From contig JAAYHE010000021.1 in assembly GCA_012735505.1 (NCBI GenBank), forward strand, positions 1 through 64,000: a DNA stretch of 64,000 bases. Direction: 5' to 3'. Source of the DNA: Bacillota bacterium (GTDB lineage Bacteria; Bacillota; UBA994; UBA5500). Both the position numbers and the translations under genes were made by a program. Under the pieces are notes generated by a model. It searched no databases, was not told the DNA's origin, and saw only the letters and a program-made list of their open reading frames with translations. This document shows positions 18,883-28,015 of the stretch, one piece after another; positions within the stretch are counted from its first letter, which is position 1; each line of letters opens with the position of its first letter.

Positions 18883-19383
18883 GTGAGCAAGCGTCTTTAT
18901 AAGTCTAGCGATGATGCCATGATAGCCGGCGTCTGCGCTGGCATAGCCGAGTATTTTAATGTAGACCCTACTTTGATTCGCTTAGGTTTCGTATTGTTGA
19001 TGTTTATGGGTGGTAGTGGAGTTTTGGCTTATCTTGTAGCAGCCATCGTTATGCCCGAGCGGCCCCGGGATGATAGGTGGCAACCCACAGGTGAGGCTGG
19101 CCACTATTATGATAAAACGACAGTAGATGGTGGTAGCCGGCACGAAACTTCGCAAGCAAGCGGTCCAGAAACACCGCCTGGTGCTGGCACCAAGGCGAAA
19201 CCAGTTCGCAGCAATAATGGCCAAACATTGTTAGCCTATATTTTAATCGGCATTGGTGGTTACATGCTGGTTTCTCGCCATGTAAATTGGCATCGTTTAC
19301 TGCGTCTGTTGCAACCTTATTGGCCTGCGCTCTTTATCATCTTGGGACTGATCCTGCTAGCCCAGTCACTGGATCGCAGATAG
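18883..19383 (+). CDS. PspC domain membrane protein
   Basis: 'KRLYKSSDDAMIAGVCAGIAEYFNVDPTLIRLGFVLLMF'; GTG start with ggaggggaag RBS; C-terminal TM hairpin. Confidence 0.92.
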   Translation: MSKRLYKSSDDAMIAGVCAGIAEYFNVDPTLIRLGFVLLMFMGGSGVLAYLVAAIVMPERPRDDRWQPTGEAGHYYDKTTVDGGSRHETSQASGPETPPGAGTKAKPVRSNNGQTLLAYILIGIGGYMLVSRHVNWHRLLRLLQPYWPALFIILGLILLAQSLDRR

Positions 19384-19419
19384 CGGGCTCGAGCCTGTCT
19401 ACGGCCCGTTGCTATGCAA

Positions 19420-19458
19420 CAAAAAAGCGCCTTTCAGCTAAACTGAAGGGCGCTTTCT
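19420..19458. terminator. Bidirectional terminator between pspC-type gene and rnj
   Basis: aaaaaagcgcctttcag...ctgaagggcgctttctt. Confidence 0.85.
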
Positions 19459-19465
19459 TATGCCT

Positions 19466-21127
19466 TTAAACCTCCATGATAATCGGCAGAATCATAGGCC
19501 GGCGTTTAGTTCGCTCGTACAAGAAGCTGCCAAGTACTTCTTTGGCGGCCGACTTAAGCATCGACCATTCGGTTATCTCACCGCGCAAGCAGGTCTGCAA
19601 ACTTGCTTTCACCTGTTCTTCCGCTTCGGCAATCAGGTTTTCTGATTCGCGCACATAGACGAAGCCTCGGGTGATGATATCAGGCCCGGCTTTGATGGTG
19701 CGGGTTTCTTTATCAATGGTGACCACGACGACTAGCACTCCATCTAACGAGAGTTGCTGTCGGTCGCGGAGCACGACATTGCCCACGTCGCCGATACCCA
19801 AGCCGTCTACTAGCACCACACCAGCCGGTGCTTTACCAGCTATGCGGGCTCCATCCGCATCGAATTCCAAAATATCGCCGTTTTGCAGGGTGAAAACATT
19901 GTCCCGGGGCACGCCTACTTCTTCTGCCAGATTAGCAAAGGCAGATATATGGCGATATTCTCCATGAAAGGGTACCACGTATTTCGGACGTACCAGATTG
20001 ATCAATAGCTTCAGTTCTTCTTGGCTAGCATGGCCCGATACGTGCACTTGGGCACTTTCCTGGGAGATAACATGGGCCCCGGCTCTAGCTAAACCGTCGA
20101 TGACGCGGTTGACCAATTTTTCGTTGCCCGGAACTGGCGTAGATGACAGGATGACGGTGTCTCCTGGTACGATGTTAACGCAATTGTGGCTTTGCTTCGC
20201 CATCCGTGTTAGGCCCGATAGGGGCTCGCCCTGACTTCCGGTTGACAAAATCAACACCTTATGAGCTGGCAAGCGGCTAACTTCTTCGGGCTCGATATAT
20301 GCCCCTTCCGGGTATTGTAGATAACCTAACTCGGTACTGATGCGCACGTTATTGATCATGCTGCGCCCGATCACTGCCACCTTGCGGCCATATTTAACTG
20401 CCGTATCAAAGGCTTGCTGAATACGATGGATGTTAGACGCAAAAGTGGCCATGATGATGCGATCACGGGTCCGGTTAAAAATCTCGTCTAGTGTGCGCCC
20501 CACAACCCTTTCCGAAGGGGTATAGCCTGGTCGATGCGCGTTAGTCGAATCAGCGAAAAGGGCCAAAACACCTTTCTTACCATATTCGGCCAGAGTATGG
20601 TAATCCGCTACCTTGCCATCAACCGGTGTTTGGTCGAACTTGAAATCGCCACTATGCAAAAGCACGCCAATGGGAGTTTCTATGGCCAAAGCCACCCCAT
20701 CGGGGATACTATGATTCATATGAATGAAGCGCACTTTAAAGTTGCGACCTAGAGAGACGAGCTCGCCCGCTTTCACCTCATGGGTCTTGGCAGTAAGCCG
20801 ATGTTCATCGAGCTTGCCTCGCAAAATGCCTAAAGTCAGGCGCGTGCCATATATTGGCGTATCAATTTCTTGCAGGATATAGGGGATAGCCCCGATATGA
20901 TCTTCATGCCCATGGGTGAGCACGATGCCCCGTATCTTCTTGCGGTTCTCAATCAAGTAGGAAATATTAGGGATGACATAATCAATGCCGAGCATCTCAT
21001 CTTCCGGAAACTTAAGACCAGCGTCGACGACGATAATATCGCCACGACACTCTACAGCAAACATATTTTTGCCGATCTCTCCGATTCCCCCTAAGGGAAT
21101 CACTTGCACTTTTGTATCATTTGTCAC
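19466..21127 (-). CDS. rnj: Ribonuclease J
   Basis: 'VLTHGHEDHIGAIPYIL', 'STGSQGEPLSGLTRMA', beta-CASP fold. Confidence 0.96.
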   Translation of the reverse strand: MTNDTKVQVIPLGGIGEIGKNMFAVECRGDIIVVDAGLKFPEDEMLGIDYVIPNISYLIENRKKIRGIVLTHGHEDHIGAIPYILQEIDTPIYGTRLTLGILRGKLDEHRLTAKTHEVKAGELVSLGRNFKVRFIHMNHSIPDGVALAIETPIGVLLHSGDFKFDQTPVDGKVADYHTLAEYGKKGVLALFADSTNAHRPGYTPSERVVGRTLDEIFNRTRDRIIMATFASNIHRIQQAFDTAVKYGRKVAVIGRSMINNVRISTELGYLQYPEGAYIEPEEVSRLPAHKVLILSTGSQGEPLSGLTRMAKQSHNCVNIVPGDTVILSSTPVPGNEKLVNRVIDGLARAGAHVISQESAQVHVSGHASQEELKLLINLVRPKYVVPFHGEYRHISAFANLAEEVGVPRDNVFTLQNGDILEFDADGARIAGKAPAGVVLVDGLGIGDVGNVVLRDRQQLSLDGVLVVVVTIDKETRTIKAGPDIITRGFVYVRESENLIAEAEEQVKASLQTCLRGEITEWSMLKSAAKEVLGSFLYERTKRRPMILPIIMEV

Positions 21128-21477
21128 GATTACCTTCCTCTTTCTGTATTCTCTAATCCTTGTTCCCTAGGCATCTTTACCCGATCCACATAGCCTATTC
21201 AATATGGTTAGTATTCCCTTTAGATCCACAGCCGATTGCCCCCGCTGGGCCACGCGAAACCACATTAATTAATTCTAGCACATTTTCCAGTTACCTAGAA
21301 GTGCGCCGCCCCGCGACTAGGCGCTAACTGCCAATTTCCTATAAAAAGCAACATAAAAAGCCGATTGCGACAAGGATTTGTTAGGGCCCGTGTCGAAGCT
21401 GCGAAGGTGCAGGATTATATCTTGGCGTATGCAAACGAAATACGTCGTACTATTTTACAGCTGTCTCTCAGGTCTGT

Positions 21478-21503
21478 AGTAAAGGTCGAGCCCCACCTTT
21501 ACT
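21478..21503. promoter_or_regulatory. Isolated perfect hairpin in the rnj-ftsE intergenic region
   Basis: agtaaaggt-cgagcccc-acctttact. Confidence 0.4.
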
Positions 21504-21600
21504 AGCACGCCATCTGCAGGCATGGCCGGATCTAGTGACACTGGTAGGTAGCAAGAGACAAGGCACCATGGAGGTACACGCAAGAAGGAAGGTGGTTAGC

Positions 21601-22287
21601 TTGCTCGAGCTCTATGCCATTACCAAGATTTACGGCAACGGGGTAGTAGCTTTACGAGATGTTAATTTGAAAGTCGACAAAGGGGAGTTTGTCTTTATCG
21701 TCGGCCCTAGTGGCGCTGGCAAGACAACCGTAACCCGTTTAATATTAGCTGAAGAAAAACCGACCAAGGGTCAGATTATTGTCAATAACAAAGTAGTCAA
21801 CAACCTGAAACCACGGGAGATTCCCTTTCTGCGGCGGCAGATTGGTACCGTCTTTCAGGATTTCCGGCTCATGCCTAATTGGACTGTTGAGGAGAATGTT
21901 TCTTTCGCCATGAAAGTGGTGGAAGCACCTACGCGGGCTATCCGTAGGCGAGTGCCTGAGGTATTAGCCTTGGTGGGCTTGTCTAGTAAAGCAAAACATT
22001 TGCCTCACCAGCTATCCGGCGGTGAGCAACAGCGGGTGGCGTTGGCTCGCGCCATCGTCAACCAACCTTATATTCTGTTAGCCGACGAGCCTACGGGTAA
22101 CCTCGATCCCGATACTGCTTGGGGCATCATGGACATCTTGCAGGATATTAATGCCCAAGGCACCACGGTGCTGATGGTGACCCATGCCAAGAACATCGTC
22201 GACGCTATGCGCAAGCGAGTGGTAGCTTTAGAAGCTGGGCGCATAGTCAGAGATGAGTACAGGGGGTCTTACGGCGATGAAAATTAG
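21601..22287 (+). CDS. ftsE: Cell-division ABC transporter ATP-binding protein FtsE
   Basis: TTG start after aaggaaggtgg RBS; Walker A GPSGAGKT, LSGGEQQRVALARA; followed by ftsX. Confidence 0.93.
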   Translation: MLELYAITKIYGNGVVALRDVNLKVDKGEFVFIVGPSGAGKTTVTRLILAEEKPTKGQIIVNNKVVNNLKPREIPFLRRQIGTVFQDFRLMPNWTVEENVSFAMKVVEAPTRAIRRRVPEVLALVGLSSKAKHLPHQLSGGEQQRVALARAIVNQPYILLADEPTGNLDPDTAWGIMDILQDINAQGTTVLMVTHAKNIVDAMRKRVVALEAGRIVRDEYRGSYGDEN

Positions 22288-23164
22288 AACTTGGGCCTAT
22301 TTTCATGGACAGGCCTTTGCCAGTATGCGGCGCAACAGTTGGATGACCATCGCCTCTATCGGGACAGTGGCTGTAACCATGGTTGTTTTTGGAGCTTTCC
22401 TCTTGCTGGCCAACAATATCACCCATATGGCAGGCAATATCGAATCCAAAGTGGAGATTTCTGTTTACTTGCAAGACGAAATCACCAGCGAAGAGATAGA
22501 TCGTCTGGCTCAGGAATTTACTAGCCTAGAGCAGATTGCCTTAGTTAAATACGTAAGCAAAGAAGAAGCGCTCTTACGCATGCGCGATTGGTTTGGCGAG
22601 AGTTCTGACTTCTTAGCCGGGCTGGAAATGGACAACCCTTTGCGCAATGGTTTTGATCTGCGTACCCACCGCCCAGAGCAGGTATTAGAAGTAGTGCCTA
22701 TCCTGCAAACCTTCGATGGTGTGGCCGATGTGCAGTACGGCCAGGGTATCGTTGAGCAATTGTTTGCTGTGACTGGCATGCTGCGGGTTATAGCTTTAGG
22801 TTTAATGTTAGGGCTAGCGGCTGCTGCCACCTTCATTATAGCTAACACTATTCGGATTACAGTTTTCGCCCGGCGGCGCGAGATTAGCATCATGAAGTAC
22901 GTAGGCGCCACCGACTGGTTTATCCGCTGGCCGTTCATCATCGAAGGCATGACTCTAGGCCTGATTGGCTCCTTGGTGGCTAGCGGCTTGGTAATTTGGT
23001 TTTACCAGGCAGCAGTTCGTTCCTTAGCCGTATCATTGCCAGTTTTACCTCTGGTCAAACCCTGGCCTTTCTTATTGGGCGTGACCGGATGGCTAGTTTT
23101 GTTAGGTACTGCTATCGGCGTGGTTGGTAGTACTATCTCCTTACGCCGTTTCCTCAGGGTATAA
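22277..23164 (+). CDS. ftsX: Cell-division permease FtsX
   Basis: ATG 22277 after gggggt; 'KIRTWAYFHGQAFASMRRNSWMTIASIGTVAVTM', FtsX ECD and C-terminal TM segments. Confidence 0.95.
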   Translation: MKIRTWAYFHGQAFASMRRNSWMTIASIGTVAVTMVVFGAFLLLANNITHMAGNIESKVEISVYLQDEITSEEIDRLAQEFTSLEQIALVKYVSKEEALLRMRDWFGESSDFLAGLEMDNPLRNGFDLRTHRPEQVLEVVPILQTFDGVADVQYGQGIVEQLFAVTGMLRVIALGLMLGLAAAATFIIANTIRITVFARRREISIMKYVGATDWFIRWPFIIEGMTLGLIGSLVASGLVIWFYQAAVRSLAVSLPVLPLVKPWPFLLGVTGWLVLLGTAIGVVGSTISLRRFLRV

Positions 23165-23178
23165 GTTTTATTTCCTAG

Positions 23179-23236
23179 CAACGCAGAGCGTTGCGGGCCA
23201 ATAAAGTGCTAGTTGCGTAGCAACTAGCAGCTTGTA
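23179..23236. repeat. Dispersed repeat family A, copy 2
   Basis: CAACGCAGAGCGTTGCGGGCCAATAAAGTGCTAGTTGCGTAGCAACTAGCAGCTTGTA. Confidence 0.8.
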
Positions 23237-23271
23237 CTTATATACTAGCTCAGCCAGAAAGGAGGGAGAGA

Positions 23272-24417
23272 ATGGAACGCTTGCGGCAAAGGCTATCAGT
23301 TGCTTTGGTCTTGCTGCTTGTCTTGAGCCTGGGACTACCGGCTTTTGCTAGCAACATCAGTGATAAGCAGGCCGAGTATGAACGGGTGCAGCGAGAGATT
23401 GCCCAGATAGAAAAGAGAATTTACGACAACCAACAAGAGGCCAAGTCTATTAATAGCGAGATTGTCCGCTTAGACAAGGAAATCCAGCAGGCGGAACAAC
23501 AGCTAGGTTACTTAGAAACGCGACTAAAAACAACAGAGACAGAAATAGCTGCTATAGAAGAGGACCTGACCGAGGCAGAAGAAAAACTTGCCTTCCGGCA
23601 GGAAATGCTGAAGACGCGCGTGCGTGCTTTATACGAGCGGGGCACCGTTAGCTACTTAGAAGTGTTGCTCAATGCGCGTAGCTTCTCTGACCTGATTAAC
23701 CGCGTCAATCTGTTGCGGCAGGTGGTAGCCCATGACGTGAACGTGGTAGATTCCATCAGGAGCGAGAAGGCGCGCATCGAAGAACAGAAGAATATTTTGG
23801 AGCTTAAACGACAAGACTTAGCACGCCTTCGGCAAGAAACCGAACGCAATAGAGGAGCTCTTGCTTCGCGGCAGGCAGAACACCGCAGCTATCTCACCAA
23901 GCTAGAACGAGATCGTGAGGCATGGCTCGAGAGCCTACGTGACATCGAATTGGTAGCGCAAGAGCTAGAGAGACTGATTAGGGAAGGCCAGGGTGCGAAT
24001 CCTAACCCGGTTCAGGGTACTGGTACTTACACTTGGCCGACACCCGGATATACTAGGATCACGTCGCCTTATGGTCAGCGCAACCATCCGATATTTGGCG
24101 GCAGCAGTTTCCACTATGGTATAGATATAGGCGCACCCATGGGAGCAAAAATTGTGGCTGCCGACTCGGGGACGGTTCTATTTGCCGGTTGGATGACCGG
24201 TTATGGGCAAGTAGTTATTCTCGACCATGGTAATGGTCGTTCCACCCTCTATGCCCACGCATCAGTTCTGTTGGTAAAAAACAATCAGCGGGTCATCAAA
24301 GGACAGCAGATTGCTAAAGTGGGTTCGACGGGCTGGAGCACCGGTGCGCATCTGCACTTCGAGTTCCGCATTAATGGGGCTAAGCAGAACCCGCTCAACT
24401 ATGTAAAACGACCATAA
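23272..24417 (+). CDS. Murein hydrolase activator, EnvC-like coiled coil plus M23 (LytM) peptidase domain
   Basis: Signal peptide, long coiled coil, 'ITSPYGQRNHPIFGGSSFHYGIDIGAPMGAKIVAADSG', 'HLHFEFRING'. Confidence 0.95.
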   Translation: MERLRQRLSVALVLLLVLSLGLPAFASNISDKQAEYERVQREIAQIEKRIYDNQQEAKSINSEIVRLDKEIQQAEQQLGYLETRLKTTETEIAAIEEDLTEAEEKLAFRQEMLKTRVRALYERGTVSYLEVLLNARSFSDLINRVNLLRQVVAHDVNVVDSIRSEKARIEEQKNILELKRQDLARLRQETERNRGALASRQAEHRSYLTKLERDREAWLESLRDIELVAQELERLIREGQGANPNPVQGTGTYTWPTPGYTRITSPYGQRNHPIFGGSSFHYGIDIGAPMGAKIVAADSGTVLFAGWMTGYGQVVILDHGNGRSTLYAHASVLLVKNNQRVIKGQQIAKVGSTGWSTGAHLHFEFRINGAKQNPLNYVKRP

Positions 24418-24518
24418 TTGAATACAAAACTATTACCCCTTCGCTCTCGCCTAAGGCTATAGCAAATGTCTGAAATGATTGAGGTCCGCCGAGGAGTGCA
24501 GGAGTGAGGGATGAGAAA

Positions 24519-24558
24519 CACCCCTCTGGATGATGCCCTATCTCCAGAGGGGTATTTG
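24519..24558 (+). terminator. Terminator after M23 peptidase gene
   Basis: acccctctgga...tccagaggggtatttgtt. Confidence 0.75.
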
Positions 24559-24592
24559 TTATATAATTTTATAATATAAGGGAGGTGTAGCC

Positions 24593-25831
24593 ATGCCCCC
24601 AATCTGGGAACTTGCTGGGGCCTATTATGAGGCGTTAGAGGAGTTTTTTGGTAACTACATGTTTTGGCTGGTGCTGGGGTTGATTGCTTGGCAGTTTCGC
24701 CGGTCGGAGAAAATGGAGCGAGTCTTTTATGGGCGGCCGCGACAACCCTTGCTGGGGAGGGTTTTGTTAGCTTTAGTCTTTGGCCTAATAGGAGGTTTTA
24801 TCGGCAGTTTGCTCTTGACAGGTATCGGGATCTCTATCTCTATTCATTCGACCCGCTACGTCCTCTTGCTCTCTCTATTATTATCCCTAATCCATATGCG
24901 GTTTATCTGCTTCGCTTATTCGGGTGGTCTGTTGTCCTTGATCAGCCTCATATTCGGTTGGCCTGAGCTGGATGTGGCTTCTTTATTGGGTCTAATTGCT
25001 GTTTTACATTGTGTGGAAAGTATTTTAATGCTTATGAGCGGCCACATCAACTCTTTCCCTGTGGCGGTACGCCAGCCTTCGGGGCGTTTGGTTGGTGGTT
25101 ATAGTTTGCAGATGTTCTGGCCTTTGCCCCTCTTGGCCTTAGTCTTTATTCCCCACATAGCTGGCGGCACGGCGAGTGGGGGCATCGCTATGCCTAGCTG
25201 GTGGCCTTTGATACGCCCCGCTGGCACAGACAATTTGACTCAGCTAACCCTCTATATGACTCCCCTTTTGGCCGGCCTCGGTTATGGTGATCTGGCTGTA
25301 ACCATGCCTCCGAAGCAGAAAGCACGGGATTCGGCCATCCGTTTACTCGGCTATAGCCTAGTTTTGTTAGGCCTGGCGTGGCTAGGTAGCAAGGTGCCGG
25401 CCTTGCTACCCCTAGGTGTGTTGTTTGCACCTTTGGGCCACGAAATGTTGATAGTCATTGCTAACCAACGGGAACAAGAGGGCAAGCCTCTTTTCGCCCA
25501 CGACGGGCCAGGCTTAATGATTATGGAAGTGTTAGACGGCAGCCTGGCGGAGCGGGCAGGCTTACGTCCCCATGACATAATTCTTACCGTTAACGGGCAG
25601 GAAGTGGAAACTATTGCCCAACTGGGGACTATTTTGCAAAGTGAGCCACAAGTGGTGATGACCATTATGCGGGGCCACTATACTTCAACGGTTGTTTTGG
25701 TTTTGCCTATAGACGGAGGGCCACAGCAGTTAGGTGCTCTGATGGTGCCCAGCCAAGATACTGGCGCTTATGTAGAAGCTCGACTCAAAAGCCCCCTGCA
25801 ACCTTTGCTCAGATGGTGGCAGCGGGGGTAG
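24593..25831 (+). CDS. Polytopic membrane protein with C-terminal PDZ domain
   Basis: Multiple TM segments; 'GLMIMEVLDGSLAERAGLRPHDIILTVNGQEVETIAQLGTIL' PDZ. Confidence 0.88.
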   Translation: MPPIWELAGAYYEALEEFFGNYMFWLVLGLIAWQFRRSEKMERVFYGRPRQPLLGRVLLALVFGLIGGFIGSLLLTGIGISISIHSTRYVLLLSLLLSLIHMRFICFAYSGGLLSLISLIFGWPELDVASLLGLIAVLHCVESILMLMSGHINSFPVAVRQPSGRLVGGYSLQMFWPLPLLALVFIPHIAGGTASGGIAMPSWWPLIRPAGTDNLTQLTLYMTPLLAGLGYGDLAVTMPPKQKARDSAIRLLGYSLVLLGLAWLGSKVPALLPLGVLFAPLGHEMLIVIANQREQEGKPLFAHDGPGLMIMEVLDGSLAERAGLRPHDIILTVNGQEVETIAQLGTILQSEPQVVMTIMRGHYTSTVVLVLPIDGGPQQLGALMVPSQDTGAYVEARLKSPLQPLLRWWQRG

Positions 25832-25855
25832 CGGCACAAGGAGGTTGCTAGCGCT

Positions 25856-27823
25856 ATGTTTGAACTAAAGTCTGAATTCCGGCCAACGGGTGACCAACCC
25901 CGGGCCATTGCTGCCTTGGCGGAGGGTGTTAAGGCTGGGGATCCTGCCCAGACGCTGCTGGGGGTCACCGGGTCGGGAAAAACTTTTACCATTGCCAACG
26001 TCATTGCCCAGGTCAACAAACCAACCCTGGTTTTGGCCCATAACAAAACCTTGGCTGCTCAACTCTGTGCCGAATTTCGAGAGTTTTTCCCTAATAACGC
26101 TGTCGAATATTTTGTCAGCTACTATGACTACTACCAGCCCGAGGCTTATATCCCCTCGACGGATACCTATATAGAAAAGGATGCGCAGATTAACGAGGAG
26201 ATAGACAAGCTGCGTCACTCGGCCACTTCCGCCCTATTTGAACGCCGAGATGTAATTATCGTGGCCAGTGTTTCTTGTATTTACGGTTTAGGCAATCCCC
26301 AAGAATACAAAAAACTGTGTGTTTCGCTGCGGCCAGGGATGCAGAAAGATCGAGACGAGGTTTTGAGGGCCCTAGTAGGCATCCAGTATAGCCGGAACGA
26401 CATTGATTTTGCCCGTACTACTTTCCGAGTGCGTGGTGATAGCGTCGAAATTTTCCCGGCCTCCTCTACCGAGAGGGCAGTGCGGGTTGAGTTCTTTGGT
26501 GATGAAATCGATCGGATTTTAGAGATAGATACCTTGACAGGTGAGGTGATTGGCGAGCGTCACCATGTTGCCATTTTCCCTGCCTCTCACTTCGTCACTT
26601 CCGAGGAAGAAATGGCCCGCGCTATTGCTAGCATTGCGGCTGAACTAGAAGAACAGTTAGCTCTGTTGCGCAAAGAAAACAAGCTCTTAGAGGCTCAGCG
26701 CCTGGAGCAGCGTACCCGTTATGATTTGGAGATGATGCAAGAACTCGGCTTTTGCCCAGGGATAGAAAACTATTCGCGTCACCTCGACGGTCGCGCCCCA
26801 GGGGAACCTCCCTTCACCTTGTTAGATTATTTCCCCGACGATTGGCTCTTAATTGTAGACGAATCTCACGTCACCATCCCTCAGGTCCGCGGCATGTATG
26901 CTGGCGACCGCTCTCGGAAAGAGACACTAGTAGCCCATGGCTTTCGTTTGCCATCAGCTCTAGATAACCGCCCCCTCAATTTTGAGGAGTTTTATAGCCG
27001 GCTCAATCAGGTTATTTATGTTTCTGCTACACCTGCCCCCTTCGAACTAGGCGAAAGCACCCAAGTAGTAGAGCAGATTATCCGGCCTACCGGGCTCCTA
27101 GATCCTGAGGTGATTGTGCGTCCTATCCAGGGGCAGATCGATGACCTTTATGGTGAGATCAGGCAGCGGGTGGAGCGGGACGAGCGGGTCTTGGTGACGA
27201 CCTTAACTAAGAGAATGGCAGAAGCTCTCACCGACTATTTCCGCGAGATGGGGATTCGGGTGCGCTATTTGCATTCAGACATTGATACCCTGGAACGCAT
27301 GGAAATTATCCGCGGCTTGCGCTTAGGCGAATTCGATGTCTTAGTTGGCATCAACCTGCTGCGAGAAGGGCTAGACCTGCCCGAAGTGTCGTTGGTTGCC
27401 ATTCTCGATGCTGATAAAGAAGGTTTCCTGCGCTCGACGCCGTCGTTGATTCAAACTATCGGCCGCGCCGCCCGTAACGTGAACGGCCAGGTGATTATGT
27501 ATGCCGATCGCATCACCCAATCCATGGAAACGGCCATCCGCGAGACTAATAGGCGGCGCCAGATACAGATGCAGTATAATCAGGAGCATGGCATCATTCC
27601 GCGGAGTGTGCAAAAAGCCGTGCGCGATGTTATCGAGGCGACCAAGGTGGCTGAAAAGCAAGCCGAGTACATCACTAAGGAGAAGGTTGCCTCCCTCAGC
27701 CGTCGCGAGCTAGCAGATTTGATCAAGCGCCTTGAAAAGGAAATGAAAGATGCGGCCCGCCAGCTAGACTTCGAGCGTGCCGCCGACCTGCGCGACTTGA
27801 TCATCGAGCTCCGCGGTCGTTAG
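25856..27823 (+). CDS. uvrB: Excinuclease ABC subunit UvrB
   Basis: '[14 protein letters not shown]', '[15 protein letters not shown]', '[25 protein letters not shown]', C-terminal UVR motif. Confidence 0.98.
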   Translation: MFELKSEFRPTGDQPRAIAALAEGVKAGDPAQTLLGVTGSGKTFTIANVIAQVNKPTLVLAHNKTLAAQLCAEFREFFPNNAVEYFVSYYDYYQPEAYIPSTDTYIEKDAQINEEIDKLRHSATSALFERRDVIIVASVSCIYGLGNPQEYKKLCVSLRPGMQKDRDEVLRALVGIQYSRNDIDFARTTFRVRGDSVEIFPASSTERAVRVEFFGDEIDRILEIDTLTGEVIGERHHVAIFPASHFVTSEEEMARAIASIAAELEEQLALLRKENKLLEAQRLEQRTRYDLEMMQELGFCPGIENYSRHLDGRAPGEPPFTLLDYFPDDWLLIVDESHVTIPQVRGMYAGDRSRKETLVAHGFRLPSALDNRPLNFEEFYSRLNQVIYVSATPAPFELGESTQVVEQIIRPTGLLDPEVIVRPIQGQIDDLYGEIRQRVERDERVLVTTLTKRMAEALTDYFREMGIRVRYLHSDIDTLERMEIIRGLRLGEFDVLVGINLLREGLDLPEVSLVAILDADKEGFLRSTPSLIQTIGRAARNVNGQVIMYADRITQSMETAIRETNRRRQIQMQYNQEHGIIPRSVQKAVRDVIEATKVAEKQAEYITKEKVASLSRRELADLIKRLEKEMKDAARQLDFERAADLRDLIIELRGR

Positions 27824-27849
27824 GTGCTCTGCGTGTAATCTGCCTAGGT

Positions 27850-27915
27850 AACTATTCCCCAGCCGGCCTATGGCCTCCCGTGCGGGCGCCCGCAATGTTC
27901 CGCCAAAGGGTTGCT
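27850..27915. repeat. Dispersed GC-rich repeat family B, copy 2
   Basis: AACTaTTCCCCagcCGGCCTatGGCCTCCCGtGCGGGCG... resembles 45841-45905. Confidence 0.7.
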
Positions 27916-28015
27916 CGTCGCGAGTGTCTGCAGCTGTCCTTATTGCAGAAACTTGCCTACAAGCGGCTATAGTGATAAAATGCGAATGTATGTACGATGG
28001 GCGGGAGGGAAGAGC

